Shown here piece after piece: positions 1 to 12,668 of a DNA stretch of 64,000 nucleotides. Both the position numbers and the translations under genes were made by a program. The stretch's first letter is position 1, and each line of letters starts with the position of its first letter. The stretch is taken from positions 1-64,000 of the forward strand of contig NW_026089416.1 of assembly GCF_933775445.1 (NCBI RefSeq), given 5' to 3'. Under the pieces are notes generated by a model. That model was not told the DNA's origin and did no database searches. It saw only the letters and a program-made list of their open reading frames with translations. This DNA comes from Argentina anserina. Its lineage: Eukaryota > Streptophyta > Magnoliopsida > Rosales > Rosaceae.

Positions 1-320
1 GGGAGTGTGTTTCTTTCAAACTGAGTATCTTTACATCGTTTGCGTATCTTTACTATTCCAATTGTGTATCTTTTCAATTGTCGTTTGAGTATCTTTCTCT
101 AAGGCTTTCTGATGCGAGTTTCTATTGAATTTGAGAGTTTTGCAAGTGTGGGAGTGTGTTTCTTTCAAACTGAGTATCTTTACATCGTTTCCGTATCTTT
201 ACTATTCCAATTGTGTATCTTTTCAATTCTCGTTTGAGTATCTTTCTCTAAGGCTTTCTGATGCGAGTTTCTATTGAATTTGAGAGTTTTGCAAGTGTGG
301 GAGTGTGTTTCTTTCAAACT

Positions 321-394
321 GAGTATCTTTACATCGTTTGAGTATCTTTACTATTCCAATTGTGTATCTTTTCAATTCTCGTTTGAGTATCTTT
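321..394 (+). repeat. Internal GNGTATCTTT subrepeats of the monomer
   Basis: Within the representative unit the decamer GNGTATCTTT starts at 321, 340, 362 and 385, with spacings of 19, 22 and 23 bp. The rest of the unit keeps a weaker form of the same pattern, GAG followed by a T-rich stretch, at about offsets 93, 112 and 129. The whole unit can therefore be read as about seven subunits averaging 21 bp. This suggests the 149-bp monomer arose by amplification of a shorter ancestor; that history is inferred, while the four decamers are directly visible. Confidence 0.85.
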
Positions 395-469
395 CTGAAC
401 GGCTTTCTGATGCGAGTTTCTATTGAATTTGAGAGTTTTGCAAGTGTTGGAGTGTGTTTCTTTCAAACT
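321..469 (+). repeat. Representative 149-bp monomer
   Basis: A typical unit used to describe the array. Offsets 0-63 hold three GNGTATCTTT decamers with their spacers, and a fourth starts at offset 64. Offsets 74-81 carry one of the main alternative octamers, here CTGAACGG (elsewhere CTCTAAGG, CTCTTAGG, CTGTAAGG or CTAAACGG). Offsets 88-100 hold the nearly invariant GATGCGAGTTTCT. Offsets 121-130 carry AAGTG followed by TTGGA, TGGGA or AGGGA. Offsets 131-148 hold GTGTGTTTCTTTCAAACT. The triplet at offsets 19-21 is GAG here and GCG, CCG, CTG or GCT elsewhere. A hand count of a consensus unit gives about 52 G+C in 149 bases, with 68 T against 29 A. A CAATTG hexamer occurs in almost every unit. 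Confidence 0.95.
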
Positions 470-1949
470 GAGTATCTTTACATCGTTTGAGTATCTTTAC
501 TATTACAATTGTGTATCTTTTCAATTCTCGTTTGAGTATCTTTCTCTAAGGCTTTCTGATGCGAGTTTCTATTGAATTTGAGTGTTTTGCAAGTGTGGGA
601 GTGTGTTTCTTTCAAACTGAGTATCTTTACATCGTTTGCGTATCTTTACTATTCCAATTGTGTATCTTTTCAATTCTCGTTTGAGTATCTTTCTGAACGG
701 CTTTCTGATGCGAGTTTCTATTGAATTTGAGAGTTTTGCAAGTGAGGGAGTGTGTTTCTTTCAAACTGAGTATCTTTACATCGTTTGCGTATCTTTACTA
801 TTCCAATTGTGTATCTTTTCAATTCTCGTTTGAGTATCTTTCTCTAAGGCTTTCTGATGCGAGTTTCTATTGAATTTGAGAGTTTTGCAAGTGTGGGAGT
901 GTGTTTCTTTCAAACTGAGTATCTTTACATCGTTTCCGTATCTTTACTATTCCAATTGTGTATCTTTTCAATTCTCGTTTGAGTATCTTTCTCTAAGGCT
1001 TTCTGATGCGAGTTTCTATTGAATTTGAGAGTTTTGCAAGTGTGGGAGTGTGTTTCTTTCAAACTGGGTATCTTTACATCGTTTCCGTATCTTTACTATT
1101 CCAATTGTGTATCTTTTCAATTCTCGTTTGAGTATCTTTCTGAACGGCTTTCTGATGCGAGTTTCTATTGAATTTGAGTGTTTTGCAAGTGTTGGAGTGT
1201 GTTTCTTTCAAACTGAGTATCTTTACATCGTTTGAGTATCTTTACTATTCCAATTGTGTATCTTTTCAATTCTCGTTTGAGTATCTTTCTGAACGGCTTT
1301 CTGATGCGAGTTTCTATTGAATTTGAGAGTTTTGCAAGTGTTGGAGTGTGTTTCTTTCAAATTGAGTATCTTTACATCGTTTGAGTATCTTTACTATTCC
1401 AATTGTGTATCTTTTCAATTCTCGTTTGAGTATCTTTCTCTAAGGCTTTCTGATGCGAGTTTCTATTGAATTTGAGAGTTTTGCAAGTGAGGGAGTGTGT
1501 TTCTTTCAAACTGAGTATCTTTACATCGTTTGCGTATCTTTACTATTCCAATTGTGTATCTTTTCAATTCTCGTTTGAGTATCTTTCTGAACGGCTTTCT
1601 GATGCGAGTTTCTATTGAATTTGAGAGTTTTGCAAGTGAGGGAGTGTGTTTCTTTCAAACTGAGTATCTTTACATCGTTTGCGTATCTTTACTATTCCAA
1701 TTGTGTATCTTTTCAATTCTCGTTTGAGTATCTTTCTCTAAGGCTTTCTGATGCGAGTTTCTATTGAATTTGAGAGTTTTGCAAGTGTGGGAGTGTGTTT
1801 CTTTCAAACTGAGTATCTTTACATCGTTTCCGTATCTTTACTATTCCAATTGTGTATCTTTTCAATTCTCGTTTGAGTATCTTTCTCTAAGGCTTTCTGA
1901 TGCGAGTTTCTATTGAATTTGAGAGTTTTGCAAGTGTTGGAGTGTGTTT

Positions 1950-3600
1950 CTTTCAAACTGAGTATCTTTACATCGTTTGAGTATCTTTACTATTCCAATT
2001 GTGTATCTTTTCAATTCTCGTTTGAGTATCTTTCTGAACGGCTTTCTGATGCGAGTTTCTATTGAATTTGAGAGTTTTGCAAGTGTTGGAGTGTGTTTCT
2101 TTCAAACTGAGTATCTTTACATCGTTTGAGTATCTTTAGTATTCCAATTGTGTATCTTTTCAATTCTCGTTTGAGTATCTTTCTCTAAGGCTTTCTGATG
2201 CGAGTTTCTATTGAATTTGAGAGTTTTGCAAGTGAGGGAGTGTGTTTCTTTCAAACTGAGTATCTTTACATCGTTTGCGTATCTTTACTATTCCAATTGT
2301 GTATCTTTTCAATTCTCGTTTGAGTATCTTTCTCTAAGGCTTTCTGATGCGAGTTTCTATTGAATTTGAGAGTTTTGCAAGTGTGGGAGTGTGTTTCTTT
2401 CAAACTGAGTATCTTTACATCGTTTCCGTATCTTTACTATTCCAATTGTGTATCTTTTCAATTCTCGTTTCAGTATCTTTCTCTAAGGCTTTCTGATGCG
2501 AGTTTCTATTGAATTTGAGAGTTTTGCAAGTGTGGGAGTGTGTTTCTTTCAAACTGAGTATCTTTACATCGTTTGAGTATCTTTACTATTCCAATTGTGT
2601 ATCTTTTCAATTCTCGTTTGAGTATCTTTCTGAACGGCTTTCTGATGCGAGTTTCTATTGAATTTGAGAGTTTTGCAAGTGTTGGAGTGTGTTTCTTTCA
2701 AACTGAGTATCTTTACATCGTTTGAGTATCTTTACTATTACAATTGTGTATCTTTTCAATTCTCGTTTGAGTATCTTTCTCTAAGGCTTTCTGATGCGAG
2801 TTTCTATTGAATTTGAGTGTTTTGCAAGTGTGGGAGTGTGTTTCTTTCAAACTGAGTATCTTTACATCGTTTGCGTATCTTTACTATTCCAATTGTGTAT
2901 CTTTTCAATTCTCGTTTGAGTATCTTTCTGAACGGCTTTCTGATGCGAGTTTCTATTGAATTTGAGAGTTTTGCAAGTGAGGGAGTGTGTTTCTTTCAAA
3001 CTGAGTATCTTTACATCGTTTGCGTATCTTTACTATTCCAATTGTGTATCTTTTCAATTCTCGTTTGAGTATCTTTCTCTAAGGCTTTCTGATGCGAGTT
3101 TCTATTGAATTTGAGAGTTTTGCAAGTGTGGGAGTGTGTTTCTTTCAAACTGAGTATCTTTACATCGTTTCCGTATCTTTACTATTCCAATTGTGTATCT
3201 TTTCAATTCTCGTTTGAGTATCTTTCTCTAAGGCTTTCTGATGCGAGTTTCTATTGAATTTGAGAGTTTTGCAAGTGTGGGAGTGTGTTTCTTTCAAACT
3301 GAGTATCTTTACATCGTTTCCGTATCTTTACTATTCCAATTGTGTATCTTTTCAATTCTCGTTTGAGTATCTTTCTGAACGGCTTTCTGATGCGAGTTTC
3401 TATTGAATTTGAGTGTTTTGCAAGTGTTGGAGTGTGTTTCTTTCAAACTGAGTATCTTTACATCGTTTGAGTATCTTTACTATTCCAATTGTGTATCTTT
3501 TCAATTCTCGTTTGAGTATCTTTCTGAACGGCTTTCTGATGCGAGTTTCTATTGAATTTGAGAGTTTTGCAAGTGTTGGAGTGTGTTTCTTTCAAATTGA
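1950..3600 (+). repeat. Segment duplicated 60 monomers downstream (copy 1)
   Basis: About 1.65 kb here is almost base-for-base the same as about 10890-12540, at an offset of exactly 8940 bp (60 units). The rare shared features include a TTTAGTATTCC change, a TTTCAGTATC unit, a TTACAATTG unit and GAGTGTTTTG. One visible difference is TTTTTTAAGTG near 11611 in the other copy where this one has TTTTGCAAGTG. Similarity breaks at about 1920 on the left and at the 19-bp deletion on the right. Confidence 0.85.
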
Positions 3601-6600
3601 GTATCTTTACATCGTTTGAGTATCTTTACTATTCCAATTGTGTATCTTTTCAATTCTCGTTTGAGTATCTTTCTCTAAGGCTTTCTGATGCGAGTTTCTA
3701 TTGAATTTGAGAGTTTTGCAAGTGAGGGAGTGTGTTTCTTTCAAACTGAGTATCTTTACATCGTTTGCGTATCTTTACTATTCCAATTGTGTATCTTTTC
3801 AATTCTCGTTTGAGTATCTTTCTGAACGGCTTTCTGATGCGAGTTTCTATTGAATTTGAGAGTTTTGCAAGTGTGGGAGTGTGTTTCTTTCAAACTGAGT
3901 ATCTTTACATCGTTTGAGTATCTTTACTATTCCAATTGTGTATCTTTTCAATTCTCGTTTGAGTATCTTTCTGAACGGCTTTCTGATGCGAGTTTCTATT
4001 GAATTTGAGAGTTTTGCAAGTGTTGGAGTGTGTTTCTTTCAAACTGAGTATCTTTACATCGTTTGAGTATCTTTACTATTACAATTGTGTATCTTTTCAA
4101 TTCTCGTTTGAGTATCTTTCTCTAAGGCTTTCTGATGCGAGTTTCTATTGAATTTGAGTGTTTTGCAAGTGTGGGAGTGTGTTTCTTTCAAACTGAGTAT
4201 CTGTACATCGTTTGAGTATCTTTACTATTCCAATTGTGTATCTTTTCAATTCTCGTTTGAGTATCTTTCTCTAAGGCTTTCTGATGCGAGTTTCTATTGA
4301 ATTTGAGAGTTTTGCAAGTGTGGGAGTGTGTTTCTTTCAAACTGAGTATCTTTACATCGTTTGCGTATCTTTACTATTCCAATTGTGTATCTTTTCAATT
4401 CTCGTTTGAGTATCTTTCTCTAAGGCTTTCTGATGCGAGTTTCAATTGAATTTGAGAGTTTTGCAAGTGTGGGAGTGTGTTTCTTTCAAACTGAGTATCT
4501 TTACATCGTTTCCGTATCTTTACTATTCCAATTGTGTATCTTTTCAATTCTCGTTTGAGTATCTTTCTCTAAGGATTTCTGATGCGAGTTTCTATTGAAT
4601 TTGAGAGTTTTGCAAGTGTGGGAGTGTGTTTCTTTCAAACTGAGTATCTTTACATCGTTTCCGTATCTTTACTATTCCAATTGTGTATCTTTTCAATTCT
4701 CGTTTGAGTATCTTTCTCTAAGGCTTTCTGATGCGAGTTTCTATTGAATTTGAGAGTTTTGCAAGTGTGGGAGTGTGTTTCTTTCAAACTGAGTATCTTT
4801 ACATCGTTTCCGTATCTTTACTATTCCAATTGTGTATCTTTTCAATTCTCGTTTGAGTATCTTTCTCTAAGGCTTTCTGATGCGAGTTTCTATTGAATTT
4901 GAGAGTTTTGCAAGTGTGGGAGTGTGTTTCTTTCAAACTGAGTATCTTTACATCGTTTCCGTATCTTTACTATTCCAATTGTGTATCTTTTCAATTCTCG
5001 TTTGAGTATCTTTCTCTAAGGCTTTCTGATGCGAGTTTCTATTGAATTTGAGAGTTTTGCAAGTGTGGGAGTGTGTTTCTTTCAAACTGAGTATCTTTAC
5101 ATCGTTTCCGTATCTTTACTATTCCAATTGTGTATCTTTTCAATTCTCGTTTGAGTATCTTTCTGAACGGCTTTCTGATGCGAGTTTCTATTGAATTTGA
5201 GTGTTTTGCAAGTGTTGGAGTGTGTTTCTTTCAAACTGAGTATCTTTACATCGTTTGAGTATCTTTACTATTCCAATTGTGTATCTTTTCAATTCTCGTT
5301 TAAGTATCTTTCTGAACGGCTTTCTGATGCGAGTTTCTATTGAATTTGAGAGTTTTGCAAGTGTTGGAGTGTGTTTCTTTCAAATTGAGTATCTTTACAT
5401 CGTTTGAGTATCTTTACTATTCCAATTGTGTATCTTTTCAATTCTCGTTTGAGTATCTTTCTCTAAGGCTTTCTGATGCGAGTTTCTATTGAATTTGAGA
5501 GTTTTGCAAGTGAGGGAGTGTGTTTCTTTCAAACTGAGTATCTTTACATCGTTTGCGTATCTTTACTATTCCAATTGTGTATCTTTTCAATTCTCGTTTG
5601 AGTATCTTTCTGAACGGCTTTCTGATGCGAGTTTCTATTGAATTTGAGAGTTTTGCAAGTGTGGGAGTGTGTTTCTTTCAAACTGAGTATCTTTACATCG
5701 TTTGAGTATCTTTACTATTCCAATTGTGTATCTTTTCAATTCTCGTTTGAGTATCTTTCTGAACGGCTTTCTGATGCGAGTTTCTATTGAATTTGAGAGT
5801 TTTGCAAGTGTTGGAGTGTGTTTCTTTCAAACTGAGTATCTTTACATCGTTTGAGTATCTTTACTATTACAATTGTGTATCTTTTCAATTCTCGTTTGAG
5901 TATCTTTCTCTAAGGCTTTCTGATGCGAGTTTCTATTGAATTTGAGTGTTTTGCAAGTGTGGGAGTGTGTTTCTTTCAAACTGAGTATCTGTACATCGTT
6001 TGAGTATCTTTAATATTCCAATTGTGTATCTTTTCAATTCTCGTTTGAGTATCTTTCTCTAAGGCTTTCTGATGCGAGTTTCTATTGAATTTGAGAGTTT
6101 TGCAAGTGAGGGAGTGTGTTTCTTTCAAACTGAGTATCTTTACATCGTTTGCGTATCTTTACTATTCCAATTGTGTATCTTTTCAATTCTCGTTTGAGTA
6201 TCTTTCTCTAAGGCTTTCTGATGCGAGTTTCAATTGAATTTGAGAGTTTTGCAAGTGTGGGAGTGTGTTTCTTTCAAACTGAGTATCTTTACATCGTTTC
6301 CGTATCTTTACTATTCCAATTGTGTATCTTTTCAATTCTCGTTTGAGTATCTTTCTCTAAGGATTTCTGATGCGAGTTTCTATTGAATTTGAGAGTTTTG
6401 CAAGTGTGGGAGTGTGTTTCTTTCAAACTGAGTATCTTTACATCGTTTCCGTATCTTTACTATTCCAATTGTGTATCTTTTCAATTCTCGTTTGAGTATC
6501 TTTCTCTAAGGCTTTCTGATGCGAGTTTCTATTGAATTTGAGAGTTTTGCAAGTGTGGGAGTGTGTTTCTTTCAATCTGAGTATCTTTACATCGTTTGAG

Positions 6601-9600
6601 TATCTTTACTATTCCAATTGTGTATCTTTTCAATTCTCGTTTCAGTATCTTTCTCTAAGGCTTTCTGATGCGAGTTTCTATTGAATTTGAGAGTTTTGCA
6701 AGTGTGGGAGTGTGTTTCTTTCAAACTGAGTATCTTTACATCGTTTGAGTATCTTTACTATTCCAATTGTGTATCTTTTCAATTCTCGTTTGAGTATCTT
6801 TCTGAACGGCTTTCTGATGCGAGTTTCTATTGAATTTGAGAGTTTTGCAAGTGTTGGAGTGTGTTTCTTTCAAACTGAGTATCTTTACATCGTTTGAGTA
6901 TCTTTAGTATTCCAATTGTGTATCTTTTCAATTCTCGTTTGAGTATCTTTCTGAACGGCTTTCTGATGCGAGTTTCTATTGAATTTGAGAGTTTTGCAAG
7001 TGTGGGAGTGTGTTTCTTTCAAACTGAGTATCTTTACATCGTTTGAGTATCTTTACTATTCCAATTGTGTATCTTTTCAATTCTCGTTTGAGTATCTTTC
7101 TGAACGGCTTTCTGATGCGAGTTTCTATTGAATTTGAGAGTTTTGCAAGTGTTGGAGTGTGTTTCTTTCAAATTGAGTATCTTTACATCGTTTGAGTATC
7201 TTTACTATTCCAATTGTGTATCTTTTCAATTCTCGTTTGAGTATCTTTCTCTAAGGCTTTCTGATGCGAGTTTCTATTGAATTTGAGAGTTTTGCAAGTG
7301 AGGGAGTGTGTTTCTTTCAAACTGAGTATCTTTACATCGTTTGCGTATCTTTACTATTCCAATTGTGTATCTTTTCAATTCTCGTTTGAGTATCTTTCTG
7401 AACGGCTTTCTGATGCGAGTTTCTATTGAATTTGAGAGTTTTGCAAGTGTGGGAGTGTGTTTCTTTCAAACTGAGTATCTTTACATCGTTTGAGTATCTT
7501 TACTATTCCAATTGTGTATCTTTTCAATTCTCGTTTGAGTATCTTTCTGAACGGCTTTCTGATGCGAGTTTCTATTGAATTTGAGAGTTTTGCAAGTGTT
7601 GGAGTGTGTTTCTTTCAAACTGAGTATCTTTACATCGTTTGAGTATCTTTACTATTACAATTGTGTATCTTTTCAATTCTCGTTTGAGTATCTTTCTGAA
7701 CGGCTTTCTGATGCGAGTTTCTATTGAATTTGAGAGTTTTGCAAGTGTGGGAGTGTGTTTCTTTCAAACTGAGTATCTTTACATCGTTTGAGTATCTTTA
7801 CTATTCCAATTGTGTATCTTTTCAATTCTCGTTTGAGTATCTTTCTGAACGGCTTTCTGATGCGAGTTTCTATTGAATTTGAGAGTTTTGCAAGTGTTGG
7901 AGTGTGTTTCTTTCAAATTGAGTATCTTTACATCGTTTGAGTATCTTTACTATTCCAATTGTGTATCTTTTCAATTCTCGTTTGAGTATCTTTCTCTAAG
8001 GCTTTCTGATGCGAGTTTCTATTGAATTTGAGAGTTTTGCAAGTGAGGGAGTGTGTTTCTTTCAAACTGAGTATCTTTACATCGTTTGCGTATCTTTACT
8101 ATTCCAATTGTGTATCTTTTCAATTCTCGTTTGAGTATCTTTCTGAACGGCTTTCTGATGCGAGTTTCTATTGAATTTGAGAGTTTTGCAAGTGTGGGAG
8201 TGTGTTTCTTTCAAACTGAGTATCTTTACATCGTTTGAGTATCTTTACTATTCCAATTGTGTATCTTTTCAATTCTCGTTTGAGTATCTTTCTGAACGGC
8301 TTTCTGATGCGAGTTTCTATTGAATTTGAGAGTTTTGCAAGTGTTGGAGTGTGTTTCTTTCAAACTGAGTATCTTTACATCGTTTGAGTATCTTTACAAT
8401 TACAATTGTGTATCTTTTCAATTCTCGTTTGAGTATCTTTCTCTAAGGCTTTCTGATGCGAGTTTCTATTGAATTTGAGTGTTTTGCAAGTGTGGGAGTG
8501 TGTTTCTTTCAAACTGAGTATCTGTACATCGTTTGAGTATCTTTACTATTCCAATTGTGTATCTTTTCAATTCTCGTTTGAGTATCTTTCTCTAAGGCTT
8601 TCTGATGCGAGTTTCTATTGAATTTGAGAGTTTTGCAAGTGAGGGAGTGTGTTTCTTTCAAACTGAGTATCTTTACATCGTTTGCGTATCTTTACTATTC
8701 CAATTGTGTATCTTTTCAATTCTCGTTTGAGTATCTTTCTCTAAGGCTTTCTGATGCGAGTTTCAATTGAATTTGAGAGTTTTGCAAGTGTGGGAGTGTG
8801 TTTCTTTCAAACTGAGTATCTTTACATCGTTTCCGTATCTTTACTATTCCAATTGTGTATCTTTTCAATTCTCGTTTGAGTATCTTTCTCAAAGGATTTC
8901 TGATGCGAGTTTCTATTGAATTTGAGAGTTTTGCAAGTGTGGGAGTGTGTTTCTTTCAAACTGAGTATCTTTACATCGTTTCCGTATCTTTACTATTCCA
9001 ATTGTGTATCTTTTCAATTCTCGTTTGAGTATCTTTCTCTAAGGCTTTCTGATGCGAGTTTCTATTGAATTTGAGAGTTTTGCAAGTGTGGGAGTGTGTT
9101 TCTTTCAATCTGAGTATCTTTACATCGTTTGAGTATCTTTACTATTCCAATTGTGTATCTTTTCAATTCTCGTTTCAGTATCTTTCTCTAAGGCTTTCTG
9201 ATGCGAGTTTCTATTGAATTTGAGAGTTTTGCAAGTGTGGGAGTGTGTTTCTTTCAAACTGAGTATCTTTACATCGTTTGAGTATCTTTACTATTCCAAT
9301 TGTGTATCTTTTCAATTCTCGTTTGAGTATCTTTCTGAACGGCTTTCTGATGCGAGTTTCTATTGAATTTGAGAGTTTTGCAAGTGTTGGAGTGTGTTTC
9401 TTTCAAACTGAGTATCTTTACATCGTTTGAGTATCTTTAGTATTCCAATTGTGTATCTTTTCAATTCTCGTTTGAGTATCTTTCTGAACGGCTTTCTGAT
9501 GCGAGTTTCTATTGAATTTGAGAGTTTTGCAAGTGTTGGAGTGTGTTTCTTTCAAACTGAGTATCTTTACATCGTTTGAGTATCTTTACTATTCCAATTG

Positions 9601-10889
9601 TGTATCTTTTCAATTCTCGTTTGAGTATCTTTCTGAACGGCTTTCTGATGCGAGTTTCTATTGAATTTGAGAGTTTTGCAAGTGTGGGAGTGTGTTTCTT
9701 TCAAACTGAGTATCTTTACATCGTTTGAGTATCTTTACTATTCCAATTGTGTATCTTTTCAATTCTCGTTTGAGTATCTTTCTGAACGGCTTTCTGATGC
9801 GAGTTTCTATTGAATTTGAGAGTTTTGCAAGTGTTGGAGTGTGTTTCTTTCAAACTGAGTATCTTTACATCGTTTGAGTATCTTTACTATTACAATTGTG
9901 TATCTTTTCAATTCTCGTTTCAGTATCTTTCTCTAAGGCTTTCTGATGCGAGTTTCTATTGAATTTGAGAGTTTTGCAAGTGTGGGAGTGTGTTTCTTTC
10001 AAACTGAGTATCTTTACATCGTTTGAGTATCTTTACTATTACAATTGTGTATCTTTTCAATTCTCGTTTGAGTATCTTTCTCTAAGGCTTTCTGATGCGA
10101 GTTTCTATTGAATTTGAGTGTTTTGCAAGTGTGGGAGTGTGTTTCTTTCAAACTGAGTATCTGTACATCGTTTGAGTATCTTTACTATTCCAATTGTGTA
10201 TCTTTTCAATTCTCGTTTGAGTATCTTTCTCTAAGGCTTTCTGATGCGAGTTTCTATTGAATTTGAGAGTTTTGCAAGTGAGGGAGTGTGTTTCTTTCAA
10301 ACTGAGTATCTTTACATCGTTTGCGTATCTTTACTATTCCAATTGTGTATCTTTTCAATTCTCGTTTGAGTATCTTTCTCTAAGGCTTTCTGATGCGAGT
10401 TTCAATTGAATTTGAGAGTTTTGCAAGTGTGGGAGTGTGTTTCTTTCAAACTGAGTATCTTTACATCGTTTCCGTATCTTTACTATTCCAATTGTGTATC
10501 TTTTCAATTCTCGTTTGAGTATCTTTCTCTAAGGATTTCTGATGCGAGTTTCTATTGAATTTGAGAGTTTTGCAAGTGTGGGAGTGTGTTTCTTTCAAAC
10601 TGAGTATCTTTACATCGTTTCCGTATCTTTACTATTCCAATTGTGTATCTTTTCAATTCTCGTTTCAGTATCTTTCTCTAAGGCTTTCTGATGCGAGTTT
10701 CTATTGAATTTGAGAGTTTTGCAAGTGTGGGAGTGTGTTTCTTTCAATCTGAGTATCTTTACATCGTTTGAGTATCTTTACTATTCCAATTGTGTATCTT
10801 TTCAATTGTCGTTTCAGTATCTTTCTCTAAGGCTTTCTGATGCGAGTTTCTATTGAATTTGAGAGTTTTGCAAGTGTGGGAGTGTGTTT

Positions 10890-12540
10890 CTTTCAAACTG
10901 AGTATCTTTACATTGTTTGAGTATCTTTACTATTCCAATTGTGTATCTTTTCAATTCTCGTTTGAGTATCTTTCTGAACGGCTTTCTGATGCGAGTTTCT
11001 ATTGAATTTGAGAGTTTTGCAAGTGTTGGAGTGTGTTTCTTTCAAACTGAGTATCTTTACATCGTTTGAGTATCTTTAGTATTCCAATTGTGTATCTTTT
11101 CAATTCTCGTTTGAGTATCTTTCTCTAAGGCTTTCTGATGCGAGTTTCTATTGAATTTGAGAGTTTTGCAAGTGAGGGAGTGTGTTTCTTTCAAACTGAG
11201 TATCTTTACATCGTTTGCGTATCTTTACTATTCCAATTGTGTATCTTTTCAATTCTCGTTTGAGTATCTTTCTCTAAGGCTTTCTGATGCGAGTTTCTAT
11301 TGAATTTGAGAGTTTTGCAAGTGTGGGAGTGTGTTTCTTTCAAACTGAGTATCTTTACATCGTTTCCGTATCTTTACTATTCCAATTGTGTATCTTTTCA
11401 ATTCTCGTTTCAGTATCTTTCTCTAAGGCTTTCTGATGCGAGTTTCTATTGAATTTGAGAGTTTTGCAAGTGTGGGAGTGTGTTTCTTTCAAACTGAGTA
11501 TCTTTACATCGTTTGAGTATCTTTACTATTCCAATTGTGTATCTTTTCAATTCTCGTTTGAGTATCTTTCTGAACGGCTTTCTGATGCGAGTTTCTATTG
11601 AATTTGAGAGTTTTTTAAGTGTTGGAGTGTGTTTCTTTCAAACTGAGTATCTTTACATCGTTTGAGTATCTTTACTATTACAATTGTGTATCTTTTCAAT
11701 TCTCGTTTGAGTATCTTTCTCTAAGGCTTTCTGATGCGAGTTTCTATTGAATTTGAGTGTTTTGCAAGTGTGGGAGTGTGTTTCTTTCAAACTGAGTATC
11801 TTTACATCGTTTGCGTATCTTTACTATTCCAATTGTGTATCTTTTCAATTCTCGTTTGAGTATCTTTCTGAACGGCTTTCTGATGCGAGTTTCTATTGAA
11901 TTTGAGAGTTTTGCAAGTGAGGGAGTGTGTTTCTTTCAAACTGAGTATCTTTACATCGTTTGCGTATCTTTACTATTCCAATTGTGTATCTTTTCAATTC
12001 TCGTTTGAGTATCTTTCTCTAAGGCTTTCTGATGCGAGTTTCTATTGAATTTGAGAGTTTTGCAAGTGTGGGAGTGTGTTTCTTTCAAACTGAGTATCTT
12101 TACATCGTTTCCGTATCTTTACTATTCCAATTGTGTATCTTTTCAATTCTCGTTTGAGTATCTTTCTCTAAGGCTTTCTGATGCGAGTTTCTATTGAATT
12201 TGAGAGTTTTGCAAGTGTGGGAGTGTGTTTCTTTCAAACTGAGTATCTTTACATCGTTTCCGTATCTTTACTATTCCAATTGTGTATCTTTTCAATTCTC
12301 GTTTGAGTATCTTTCTGAACGGCTTTCTGATGCGAGTTTCTATTGAATTTGAGTGTTTTGCAAGTGTTGGAGTGTGTTTCTTTCAAACTGAGTATCTTTA
12401 CATCGTTTGAGTATCTTTACTATTCCAATTGTGTATCTTTTCAATTCTCGTTTGAGTATCTTTCTGAACGGCTTTCTGATGCGAGTTTCTATTGAATTTG
12501 AGAGTTTTGCAAGTGTTGGAGTGTGTTTCTTTCAAATTGA
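10890..12540 (+). repeat. Segment duplicated 60 monomers upstream (copy 2)
   Basis: Partner of 1950-3600 at a fixed 8940-bp offset. It ends exactly where the 130-bp monomer begins to lose its 19 bp. Left of about 10.89 kb the two sequences differ by several substitutions (for example CAATTGTCG and TTTCAG near 10.81 kb), so the duplicated stretch has a recognisable edge. Confidence 0.85.
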
Positions 12541-12668
12541 GTATCTTTACTATTCCAATTGTGTATCTTTTCAATTCTCGTTTGAGTATCTTTCTCTAAG
12601 GCTTTCTGATGCGAGTTTCTATTGAATTTGAGAGTTTTGCAAGTGAGGGAGTGTGTTTCTTTCAAACT
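12539..12668 (+). repeat. 130-bp monomer with a 19-bp internal deletion
   Basis: In this unit the first GAGTATCTTTAC is followed directly by TATTCCAATTG, so ACATCGTTTGAGTATCTTT is missing. The lost 19 bp is exactly one subrepeat, bounded by direct copies of GAGTATCTTTAC, which fits slippage or exchange between neighbouring decamers. It is the only indel longer than one base that I found, and it shifts the repeat phase of everything downstream. Confidence 0.95.

Noticed and set aside
321..469. Inverted repeat forming a hairpin in each unit
   Set aside because: Only short matches exist (CAATTG, and TTCAAT against ATTGAA about 50 bases apart). These are too weak and too widely spaced to support a stable structure.
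636..833. Dozens of near-identical 65-codon open frames on the + strand, of which this is the first
   Set aside because: They start at TTG rather than ATG, lie inside the satellite, overlap each other from unit to unit and differ only by satellite variants. Because 149 is not a multiple of three, each unit shifts frame, so stop-poor T-rich DNA gives the same frame of about 1.3 units wherever the variants allow. No ribosome site, domain or gene context exists.
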